64,000 nucleotides of DNA from assembly GCF_964355755.1 (NCBI RefSeq), contig NC_092670.1, positions 17,855,201 through 17,919,200 on the forward strand, given 5' to 3'. Below, piece by piece: positions 19,101 through 29,022 of the stretch. Within the stretch, counting starts at the first letter, position 1. Each line of letters starts with the position of its first letter. The stretch is from Antedon mediterranea (lineage: Eukaryota > Echinodermata > Crinoidea > Comatulida > Antedonidae). A model generated the notes under the pieces. The model searched no databases, had not been told where the DNA came from, and saw nothing but the letters and a program-made list of their open reading frames with translations. The position numbers were made by a program, and so were the translations under genes.

Positions 19101-22100
19101 TTGACAGTAAGTTGCAAGGGGTCATTAATTGGAGGGTAGCATACTTACTTGAGTTGACAGTAAGTTGCAAGGGGTCATTAATTGGAGGGTAGCATACTTA
19201 CTTGAGTTGACAGTAAGTTGCAAGGGGTCATTAATTGGAGGGTAGCATACTTGAGTTGACAGTAAGTTGCAAGGGGTCATTAATTGGAGGGTAGCATACT
19301 TACTTGAGTTGACAGTAAGTTGCAGGGGGTCATTAATTGGAGGGTAGCATACTTACTTGAGTTGACAGTAAGTTGCAAGGAGTCATTAATTGGCGGGTAG
19401 CATACTTACTTGAGTTGACAGTAAGTTGCAAGGGGTCATTAATTGGAGGGTAGCATACTTACTTGAGTTGACAGTAAGTTGCAAGGGGTCATTAATTGGA
19501 GGGTAGCATACTTACTTGAGTTGACAGTAAGTTGCAAGGGGTAATTAATTGGAGGGTAGCATACTTACTTGAGTTGACAGTAAGTTGCAATCGATTTTCT
19601 GTCCTTTTCCTGTTTTTTGTCGTTGTAAAATGGCAGCCATTATTGCACCATGAGCATACAAGCCTGTTGCTATATCGGTCATGGCAACACCAACTCTTAC
19701 TGGTTCCCCATCCTGTAAAGAGCAACTAGCATTACGCATAACCCAAGTTTGACGGTCTATAAACTTGAGTGACAGTTTTAAGATCTGTTCACATTAAACC
19801 TTGATTTTGGTAATAGTGTTTAAGAATTTAAAAACAGAATTGTTAAAACTAACTCATCCTGGATTCTGTACAAACCGCAATGAGATCACAAACGTAACGC
19901 AGCCCGGTAATTTCTAAGGCCGCCACCAGACCAAAATATGATATATGTAGTGTGAACATGGCTTAAACAATATTATTAAAATGTACCTCATGACCAGTGA
20001 TGCTAAGTAATCCTCCCATTGCCGCGGCAACGACATCATACCCCGCCCTCTTAGCTAGAGGCCCATCAGATCCATATCCTAATAAGCAGAAGATAAGTAA
20101 ATATCACAACTTTGGGTGAAACATGTTTTGGATTTCATCAATGTCATTAGGCATGGAATAAAATGAATTCTATTATTTATACAAAAATAGTTGATATTGG
20201 CGATGAGTAATAGCAAAATGAACAGAGAAGATATATTATGGATAGATATATTTCCCGAGTTATTGCTAATTTGAGTCCCCATTTATTGTTAACACTGGTA
20301 GTCGTTTTTATGCCCGGTCCCTCCTCCCTAAAGTCACAATTTATTTATCCTAGTCCCTATTTTAAGCCCAGTTCCTATGTGTTTAGCCCATAGCTTATTA
20401 GTAAGTTAAGCTCAGCCCCTATTTATTAAGCCCATGGTTTCAACGGTCTACCAGTATGAGTTTGCAATGTACCTGTGATTGAGCAGTAAATTAGTGAGGG
20501 CGCTATTTTCCTTAAATCTTCATAGCCTAGCTGCAGCTTATCTAGACCACCTGGTACAAAGTTTTCAATTAGAACATCACTTTTCTTTGCAATCTATCAA
20601 CAAATAATACACAATATATAAATGTAACTCTTTATGTCCACTATTTGTTTCTTTTTATTATTGCCATTCTTTCAAACCTCAAATTATTTTCTGAAATTTA
20701 CATTTTGTACCCAATATGTTGTCAGGGTTACCATGTAAACAACAGTCAAACAGAAAGCAGAAAATTCAGGTTTTTTGTTCTGAATACAGTAGGCGTGTTA
20801 TATAAAACAAATAATGTAATTTGTTGAATAGAAGAATATTTTCAAGTTTATTCTTATGAAAATATTTTCAATATTAACCTCATAACCATCATTATATGTA
20901 TACTATTACATGCCATGACATCATCATTATATGTATACTATTACATGCCATGACATCATCATTATATGTATACTATTACATGCCATGACATCATTAGTGG
21001 AGTCTGTTAGGGCTGAAATAAGGGTGTTTGGTTCAGTTTCTTCCAAAAGCACCAAATTTGGTATACAGGTTGCCCACCCTATACAAATTCAATTTTTGAT
21101 GGGCGCCAAGCAAAATGACCCCTTGGGTCACCTAATTTGCATAATTTAAAATGGCGGACATTTTCGGTTAAACAGTCTATATCTCTAAAAATACTGGTCA
21201 TAGAGAGTTGATTTTTAGCCCAAAATGTTCAGAACATAAACATTCCTATTTACTCTAATGAAGTTTTTTTTGAAAAAAATGACCGGAAGTACCAGTTTTA
21301 ACCTTTGACCCATATTTTAAGGCATTGCCATATCTCAGTAAATAGTTGTCACAGACAGTTTATTTAAGTGTCAAATTGTTCAGAATATATATGTTACTAT
21401 TTAATTTAATGAAACATTTTATCCAAAAATGACCGGAAGTACTCAGTTTTGCCTTTGACCGTTACGATGTAATTACCAACCTTGTTACGGTTAATATATT
21501 TTGATATCCATAAACTACTTGTCATAGAGAGTTAATTTTGGTGTCAAAATGTTCAGAACATAAACATTTCTATTTACTATAATAAAGTTTTTTCTCAAAT
21601 AATGACCAGAAATACCATATTTGACCTTTGACCTGTTTTTTCATGCAAATTGCCATATCTCATTATTGGGTTGGAGTAGAAAGTTCATTTTGGTGTCAGA
21701 TTGTTCAGAATATATATGTTTCTATTCTGCTTAATAGAAGACTTTTCAAAAAAATGTCAGGAAGTATAGTTATTGACTTGTTAAATACATAAAATTTATA
21801 AATTTGTTCAGTTAATTGTATAGTTAACTGTATATTTATGATATTATTTTGCAACCCACTTTTGAGCACTTTTCGAAGATGGCTGCTTGCATGTGCAATT
21901 GAACAAAGTATACTGAACAAAGTTGAATAGATTGTCCTATTTGTAGTGAGTCTAATGTAAATGAGAAATGAGAAAATTGTATATACAAAAAATACCCAAT
22001 CTCATCTAATCGAGTACTTAAATGAAGTCTTCCACATATTTAGCAATAATGTGTAGGCCTACTGATGAAATCCAGTAAAAGTTTTGTTTTGGAAAGTTAG

Positions 22101-25100
22101 TGTTTCCGTCACTTGTGTTTGCTGTTGCATAACAATTTCATGTTGCTACATTTCTCTTTGTTGCCATAACACGAACAACCACTGAATGGGGAAAAGACAC
22201 CGAAGATTTCTGTCCTCCAGACCTAAGTCATCCAAGGACCGTCCAGCTTGGTGGTTCTCAAAGATTTTCAAATTAAAAAAAAAAGAAATCGACCATATAC
22301 AGTAATCATCTAGAAGAGATTGGATGAATAGGAACAGTTTTGTTACTAATGACATGTTACGCTCTAGTATCCTCTTTTTCATATATTGCCATTTTTTCAA
22401 ACTTAAAATGAACTCTGTATTGCATGTCCTTGACTATGTGAACAATGCAAATTTTATGAATGGAAATGTTGTGCAAAAATCAACAAAAAGGTTTAGCCTC
22501 ATTTCTAAGAAACAATATCATACTCAAGCTCAGAACATGATGGGGCATTTCGTCTTTACGAGAACACTGAAAATATTACAATTACCATACATGTGCTTAT
22601 GGTGACTGAACCAACCAGACTGTTCAAGGATTGCTAAAGAAGTTTGAATAAGCCATTATTTTCAAAATACTCGATATGAGAAAGGACACATCATTCAATA
22701 CTTGTAAAATGTACATAAAAGAAATGAAAGTAATAAAAGTAAATCTGTTCATGAGGTTAAAACAGCTCATCAATACATTATGTTACACAAGCCAAGAGTT
22801 GTTACCAATTCCAATATAACAACAATTTAACATTTACTAATCAACCAAAAATCAAGTAAAAAGGCAAAAATGAAAAAGATGATACTAAGGCGTAATGTCA
22901 TAAGTAACAAAACTGTAATACCCAAATCGTGTCCAGATGATGGCCACATTTTTTAAAATTAAAATTCGAGAATTCTGCCAAGTTTGGCGGACCAAGGATT
23001 ACTTTAGGTCTGGTGGAAAAAATATATTTTTCAGTTGTGGTTCGTAATATGGCAACAGTAGTCTAGTTTTTATATTGTGCATCCCGAAAATGTCCATCCT
23101 TTTAATTAGTAGGTTATACCCCAGTTTGAAGGTCCTTTAAAGAAAGATACTCAGCGAAGCAATGCAATATAGGACAATTACCCTGAATGTAACAACCAAA
23201 CAAACACAAGTGATGGAAACACTTACTTTCCAAAACAAAACTTGAATAGATTTCATCAGTAAACATTATCGCTAAATGTGTAGAAGACTTCATTTAAGTA
23301 CTCGATTAGATGATTATGTTATTATACTGTAATTTTGTATCCTAAATTATATAATTATATATTCTAGGTTATTTTTATTTTTTTAGTAATGTGTTTTGTT
23401 ATGGGTCCCTACGAGACAAGTTTTTAACTTCTAGAAGGGATCCATGATAATAATGACTACCAATTACTGCTTTATCTATGTTCACTTTAATATCTTTTTT
23501 CTATTTTGTATATATTCATTCATTATTATCTAAATAAATATTATCTGAATCTGAATCTGAATGAGAATGAGATTGGGTATTTTTTGTCTATACAATTTTC
23601 TCTCATTTGCGTTACTCTAGACTCACTACAAATAGGACTATATTCAACTTCATTCAGTATACTTCGTTCAATTGCACATGCAAGTAGCCATCTTCGACAA
23701 GTGCTCAAAAGTGGATTGCAAAATAATATAAATATACAGTTAACCTGAACAAATTTATAATTTTATGTATGTAACAGGTCAACTGTACTTCCTGACATTT
23801 TTTGGAAAAATCTTCTATTAAACATAATAGTAACATATATATTCTGAACAATCTGACACCAAAATGAACTTTCCACGCCAACCCAATAATGAGAGTATAT
23901 AGCAATTTGCCTGAAAAAAACAGGTCAAAGGTCAAATATGGTATTTCTGGTCATTATTTTAGAAAAAACTTTATTATAGTAAATAGAAATGTTTATGTTC
24001 TGAACATTTTGACACCAACATTAACTCTCTATGACAAGTAGTTTTATGGATATCAAAATATATTAACCGTAAAAAGGTTGGTAATTACACCGTAACGGTC
24101 AAAGGCAAAACTGAGTACTTCCGGTCATTTTTGGATAAAATGTTTCATTAAACTAAATAGTAACATATATATTCTGAACAATTTGACACTTAAATAAACT
24201 GTCTGTGACAACTATTTACTGAGATATGGCAATGCCTTAAAATATGGGTCAAAGGTTAAAACTGGTACTTCCGGTCATTTTTTTCAAAAATACTTCATTA
24301 GAGTAAATAGGAATGTTTATGTTCTGAACATTTTGAGCTAAAAATCAACTCTCTATGACCAGTAGTTTCAGAGATATAGACTATTTAAGCGAAAGTGTCC
24401 GCCATTTAAAATTATGCAAATTAGGTGACCCAGGGGGTCATTTTGCTTGGCGCCCATCAAAAATTTAATTTGTATAGGGTGGGCAACCTGTATACCAAAT
24501 TTGATGCTTTTGGAAAAAAGTGAACCAAAATATCCCTAACAGACTCCACTACATCATTATATGTATACTATTACATGCCATGACATCATCATTATATGTA
24601 TACTATTACATGCCATGACATCATCATTATATGTATACTATTATATGCCATGACATCATCATTATATGTATACTATTACATGCCATGACATCATCATTAT
24701 ATGTATACTATTACATGCCATGACATCATCATTATATGTATACTATTACATGCCATGACATCATCATTATATGTATATTATATAACACCTATATAAATTC
24801 CTGTCATTTGATTGGACGAATGTGGGTCACATGGCGTGCAATAGTACGCACTATTCAACGATCGTTAAATAGTACTTTTTGAAACATTTTTGTGTACGAA
24901 AAAAAAACGTCTAGATGTTATATAAAACAAATAATGAATGTTTTGTATTCGTGTAATGGTACAAATAATGGCACTTGGTGAATGATGAAAGGTTATATCA
25001 ACTCGGCTTTGCCTCGTTGATATAACCTTTCATCATTCACCTCGTGCCATTATTTGTACCATTGCACTCATAAACATTCATTATTTGTATACTATTACAT

Positions 25101-27325
25101 GCCATGACATTCAATTCTTTTATATTGTTTCTAATCCAGTTAAATACATACTTCTCTTATGATATCCTTGCCTTTAGGTTGTTTTATATCAACTGCTATA
25201 CTCTAAAAGCAAGAAAATAATTTTTGTTTTAAATCGATCAGTGAGTTACAGTGAGAAAGTTACATAGCCATAACATTGGCAAGGGTTCGAGGCTCACTCG
25301 GTTCTGGTGGTAGAACAAGTTTTCTTGGATAAGGACTATAAACCGTAGGTCCAGTGTACACATCTAGCTCATGTGCACTGTAAAGAACCTAGTACATCTT
25401 TTGAGACGAGTAGAGGGTTACCCTAGTGTACTAGTAATAGTATATCACAGCCACTGCTTATAACTGGGCCCTCAGTATAAATAAATAATAACAATTATAT
25501 AGGATGTGATGTCAGTCAGACAGAGGGTAATTGTGGTGGCTGTCCTCTCTCTCGATCACCAAAAACATTTAATTGTTTCAGGATGTATATGTGGGATGTG
25601 ATTTCAGTCTGAGGGCCATCTTTAACTCTCTCTCTCTCTCTCTTATAGGTTTATGATCTTTACACTCGAAACATAAACTTACTCGTTTGTTTCGATTTAC
25701 TGCCATAAAATAACAACTTTCACTTTTAACAAATGGTGGACCCCAACTTCTTGTGTCATCCCCACATCCTACACAACGAAAAAAAATTATATTTAACAGT
25801 AAATTTATTATCGAATGTGGTATCAAAGAGATAACAGTACAGAAATTTACAATATAATAACTGAATTTAACTCTGTAACTAAATACTCCACTCTAAAGTA
25901 ATACAAATTTATAACTCCCAAAATGATTAGAACAAAAGAGTAAAAGAAAACTGAAAGAAGGAATATAATATTGATGGCATAGTCTATTGATATTGTAGAG
26001 GTGTAGAGTTCAAATACTAATGAACATGAAGCAATTTAATGGTTAGAAAGACCTTGTGATTTTTACCTGGTTTTTCAACTTTGATTACGTCAGCTCCCAT
26101 ATCTCCAAGTAACATTGTAGCGTATGGACCTGCAAGAACCCTAAGCATAGAATGTGACACTACTGCTCAGTCTGCTGTATGTAAAATGTTCAGTTATCTA
26201 TACAGTATTATATAACACCTAAATAAATTCCTGTCATTTGATTGGACGATTGTGGGTCACATGGCGTGCAATAGTACGCACTATTCAACGATCGTTAAAT
26301 AGTACTTTTTGAAACATTTTTGTGTACGAAAAAAAAAACGTCTCGCGGATGAAAAAAAATCTAGTACACAAATTATCCTATGATATGGCTATGTACTGTG
26401 AAATACAACAGCGCCACCTGTCGTCTGGTCTCAGTTTCATTTGTAAACACCACCGCGAGATATGCAACAGCAGCAGATATTTGTGTACGATTTGGACATT
26501 ATGTACTAATTTCATTCAAAAAGGCATTTAAATTAGCTTTAGATCGTTTTTAGGATTTTGATTAATTAATGGGGACATCCCTACAAGACGTGGAATTGTT
26601 GGAAAAACCATAATTAGCTTAGATAAGTTCCAATTGTCTGTCGAAGTTTTGCCTTTCAGCCAAGCTAGTACTAGGCTACTAGGTCTAGCCTTAGGCCATG
26701 CTAGTATTAGGCTAGGCCTAGCCTAGGCGTTTTAGCCTTGCTAGGCCTAGGATTGTTTGGTCGTTTGTTGACATAATTAACACAAAAGTAGGTGTGTTTA
26801 CGAAATCCATATAAATATAACATTTAATATAACATTATTAAAAACCAACTGTTACTGTTTTTAATCAAATGTGTGTGAATGAAATGTAGTAAGCTTTGGC
26901 TAGGGCTACCTTTTATTTGATTCAAATAACTATAATTTATTTATATGTTATATAAAACAAATAATGAATGTTTTGTATTCGTGTAATGGTACAAATAATG
27001 GCACTTGGTGAATGATGAAAGGTTATATTTCAACTCGGCTCATTGCCTCGTTGAAATATAACCTTTCATCATTCACCTCGTGCCATTATTTGTACCATTA
27101 CACTCATAAACATTCATTATTTGTATATTCTAGTCTACTCTATACTACTACTACCAGTACTAGTCTAGCCTTTACTTGGTTGGTATAATTATTGATTAGT
27201 TAGTTAGGCCTACTAGCTAGCCTAAAATATTAACATAATAATATTAATTAATAACAGATTGCTTACCTAGTCATATCGAGAACTCTGTAACCACATAATG
27301 GACGGAGGTGATTACCGGCGCTCAT
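16109..27325 (-). CDS. SUGCT: SUGCT, succinyl-CoA:glutarate CoA-transferase, 12 exons
   Basis: A class III CoA-transferase that activates glutarate to glutaryl-CoA in lysine/tryptophan breakdown; mitochondrial in vertebrates. Exons (minus): 27325-27267, 26140-26067, 25768-25683, 25202-25152, 20593-20473, 20078-19987, 19712-19569, 18749-18654, 18317-18243, 17987-17890, 17578-17412, 16260-16109. All join in frame to 404 aa plus TAG. Landmarks include [70 protein letters not shown] (with the family's catalytic Asp), [29 protein letters not shown] and PPLLGQHT. The short N-terminus ([13 protein letters not shown]) lacks an obvious presequence; an upstream start or cytosolic/peroxisomal location is possible. 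Exons 7 and 11 each abut a tandem array built from their own splice donor. Intron 4 holds a 3.55-kb palindromic element. Confidence 0.93.
16269..16710. other. Part of SUGCT intron 11
   Basis: No feature is recognised between the last SUGCT exon and the MITE at 16711. Confidence 0.4.
16711..16962. mobile_element. MITE family A, copy 7, with internal 24-bp tandem repeat
   Basis: Ends aagcttggttcccactagga and tcactgggaactaagctt are near-perfect inverted repeats. Between about 16733 and 16882 it holds 6-7 copies of a 24-bp unit, acacaaggaaacagtaagtg plus caac. It directly abuts the 20-bp donor array that starts at 16961. Confidence 0.8.
16961..17420 (-). repeat. 23-copy 20-bp array of the SUGCT exon 11 donor
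   Basis: Twenty-three exact 20-bp units. On the minus strand each reads gaataccaggtgaggcttaa, which is the last 9-10 bp of exon 11 plus its 5' splice site (CAG|GTGAGG). Eighteen units keep GT (17 as GTGAGG or GTGATG variants plus the real site). Five, starting at 16961, 17101, 17221, 17261 and 17321, read CAGTTGATG and have lost it. Reading past the exon-proximal donor meets an in-frame TAA in the first unit, so only the proximal donor gives full-length protein. Confidence 0.95.
18400..18432. repeat. G-rich low-complexity tract
   Basis: ggtgggggtggtgggggg-type run in a SUGCT intron, potentially G-quadruplex forming. Confidence 0.7.
18961..19590 (-). repeat. 12-copy 53-bp array of the SUGCT exon 7 donor
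   Basis: The unit is 53 bp; one copy near 19226-19274 is short by 4 bp. On the minus strand each contains ttgcaacttactgtcaactc aa followed by GTAAGT, which is the last ~22 bp of exon 7 (CNLLSTQ) plus its donor, and then about 25 bp of intron. The exon-proximal copy (19540-19590) is the real border. Read-through hits a stop seven codons into the intron part. Copies are nearly identical, so the expansion is recent. Confidence 0.95.
20883..20995. repeat. 35-bp minisatellite, left part
   Basis: About three copies of atcattatatgtatactatt acatgccatgacatc, period 35, interrupted at 20995 by the palindromic element. The same array resumes at 24551. Confidence 0.85.
20996..24550. mobile_element. 3.55-kb almost fully palindromic foldback element
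   Basis: The first bases agtggagtctgttaggg recur inverted as ccctaacagactccact at the right end. The arms match for well over 1 kb (for example tgggcgccaagcaaaatgac at about 21100 and gtcattttgcttggcgccca at about 24440). Weaker inverted matches continue to about 22250 and 22980, leaving a loop near 22300-22900. The 8-bp sequence acatcatt flanks both ends (20988-20995, 24551-24558) and is a candidate target-site duplication. No transposase frame is seen, so it is non-autonomous. It lies in SUGCT intron 4. Confidence 0.88.
24551..24783. repeat. 35-bp minisatellite, right part
   Basis: About 6.5 copies of the same 35-bp unit that flanks the foldback on the left. The array was split by the insertion or expanded after it. 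Confidence 0.88.
24774..25092. mobile_element. Hairpin element C, short copy
   Basis: The left part (tataacacctatataaattc to tgtgtacgaaaaaaaaacgtc) is joined to a palindrome whose arms are aatggtacaaataatggcac and gtgccattatttgtaccatt, with ggtgaatgatgaaaggttat / ataacctttcatcattcacc inside. The same parts recur at 26203-27126, there separated by about 600 bp. Confidence 0.75.
25270..25475 (+). mobile_element. Possible SINE fragment
   Basis: Contains a B-box-like ggttcgaggctcactcgg and a region like ctgtaaagaacctagtacat. It looks like a short interspersed element, but no second copy exists in the window to confirm it. Confidence 0.25.
26203..27128. mobile_element. Hairpin element C, long copy
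   Basis: Left part 26203-26345 and palindromic right part about 26945-27128 are near-identical to the short copy at 24774-25092. Here about 600 bp of unique sequence lies between them. It lies in SUGCT intron 1, immediately upstream of exon 2. Confidence 0.75.
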
Positions 27326-27659
27326 GGTATTAAAAAATTATAAAATAATGTTAAATTATAAGGGTTTTTAATTAATTTTATAGCCAAGAAACTTTGTGTG
27401 TGATCATTCGAAGTTACTGAGGCATAACGTGTGCACCGCCCTCTACAATTATATACACATTTGAGATTGGACCGACCGTATACTACACGTAAACTTTTGA
27501 TGCAAAAAAATAGTGCGTTATTAATCTTAAATATAAATTAAGGCCGGTGCCTATCAATTCAAACAAGTTATTAATGTTCTATCAAGGCAATCTTTAGAAT
27601 GCCTTGGTTTTTATAAAACAAATCGATTCGAAATTATTAAAGCTAGGCTACAGCCGGCC

Positions 27660-27720
27660 CTTGTCTCTCTCCTCCACTATCAAACTTTATGTGACAAAAA
27701 AAATGTGATTTGTATATAGG
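27660..27720. mobile_element. MITE family B fragment
   Basis: ccactatcaaactttatgtgac followed by aaaaatgtgattt matches one end of family B. The other end is missing. Confidence 0.4.
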
Positions 27721-27895
27721 CGCGCCTATGTTTTATATTCCGATCTTGAAAAATTCGAAATATTGAATAAGAATCTTTCTAATGTTTGTTTTACATACAG
27801 TATAATATAAAATTTGTCACGACCCTCGATCTGGTTATTCATGTCCAATAAAGTTTAAAAACGGATCTGAGAGCGTAATTTTGAGTTTTCATGTA

Positions 27896-27950
27896 GGCCT
27901 ATATAGCAGCCAGCCTTTATAATATAATGGCTGGCTGCTATATAATAAGT
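27896..27950. repeat. Short perfect palindrome
   Basis: tatatagcagccagcc and ggctggctgctatata form 16-bp arms around a 13-bp AT loop, between the SUGCT and MSL1 starts. Confidence 0.7.
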
Positions 27951-28462
27951 ACGAATTATTGTTTTTTTTTATTTTATTTTATAAACTGACACTTAAGGAC
28001 CCTTAATAATAAAAAAATATAATTCAGAACAAAGTTAAGTATATAAAATCTCTACATTCAAAGTTAAAATCGTTAAAGAAAACTTACATTAAATCATAGT
28101 CATTTCTATATGATTAAGTCAAAGTATAAAGATGATAAGTGAAAAGCATGCAGCTGAGATATTAATCTGGAATTAAGATAGCCAGTCCTTCTGGTTAACT
28201 ATAGGCTTCTCAGAGTATATTGCAATAAATGGAAAAATGCATGGACAATTCTGAATCATCATAAAATTCATTTATTCAGGTAGAAAACACATACTGTATA
28301 TACAAAACAGCAGCCATTGGCTAATAACGTTTGTTTACAACCAATTTACATATAATATATTTAAAGTAAGACACTATCCGAATCGTCGTCTGAAATGCAC
28401 TGTAAAAAATTATTTAAAAAACAGCTGAGTTACCCTGCAGTATAAAAAAAAATAAAAAGAAG

Positions 28463-28536
<74 letters not shown>
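28463..28536 (-). tRNA. tRNA-Asn (anticodon GTT)
   Basis: On the minus strand the acceptor stem GTCTCCG pairs with CGGGGAC. The A-box is TGGCGCAATCGG, the anticodon arm TCGGCTGTTAACCGA, and the B-box GGTTCAAGCCC. Discriminator base is G. The cloverleaf closes fully and matches the animal tRNA-Asn(GTT) consensus. It lies between the divergent SUGCT and MSL1 genes. Confidence 0.93.
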
Positions 28537-29022
28537 ATCTGGTAATAGGCTAATGATTTTAACAACATGTAGTATGCTTCAATTTTGTTTTGTTAAATTT
28601 ACTTATATTTTCCAATGTAGAAAACATAATATGTTGAAAGATAATGGTTACTGAAACTTAGCCATATTATAGTGGATTTATTGTCATAGTACATGTATAA
28701 AATGATTTTAAAAAACACCATATTTTATCCTCTTTCGTAAATATTATTTTTTCGTAGAACGAAATGTATTTATTAATTTTTTTAATTAAATCATATAGGC
28801 CTAGGCCTATATCAATTAAAACATTTTAACCACCTCTCTTTATTTTTCAATCAATGGGTTATATTTTTATGGCTTAATCTATGATTTCAATTTTTTCAAT
28901 AATTCATTGATATACGACGGACGGCGCGCGAGTGAATAAACACCACCACTACACAACTTAACCAGCTATATCCCCCCAGCGAACGAAAAATGTGTGATGG
29001 CCAACGCTTCGGATAAATTTCG

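Noticed and set aside
19492..19739. Alternative minus-strand frames around SUGCT exon 7
   Set aside because: Only the frame reading [15 protein letters not shown] is conserved; the others are shadows or repeat read-through.
22324..22605. 93-aa frame in the foldback loop
   Set aside because: It has no recognisable transposase motif and no stop-free extension; treated as chance.
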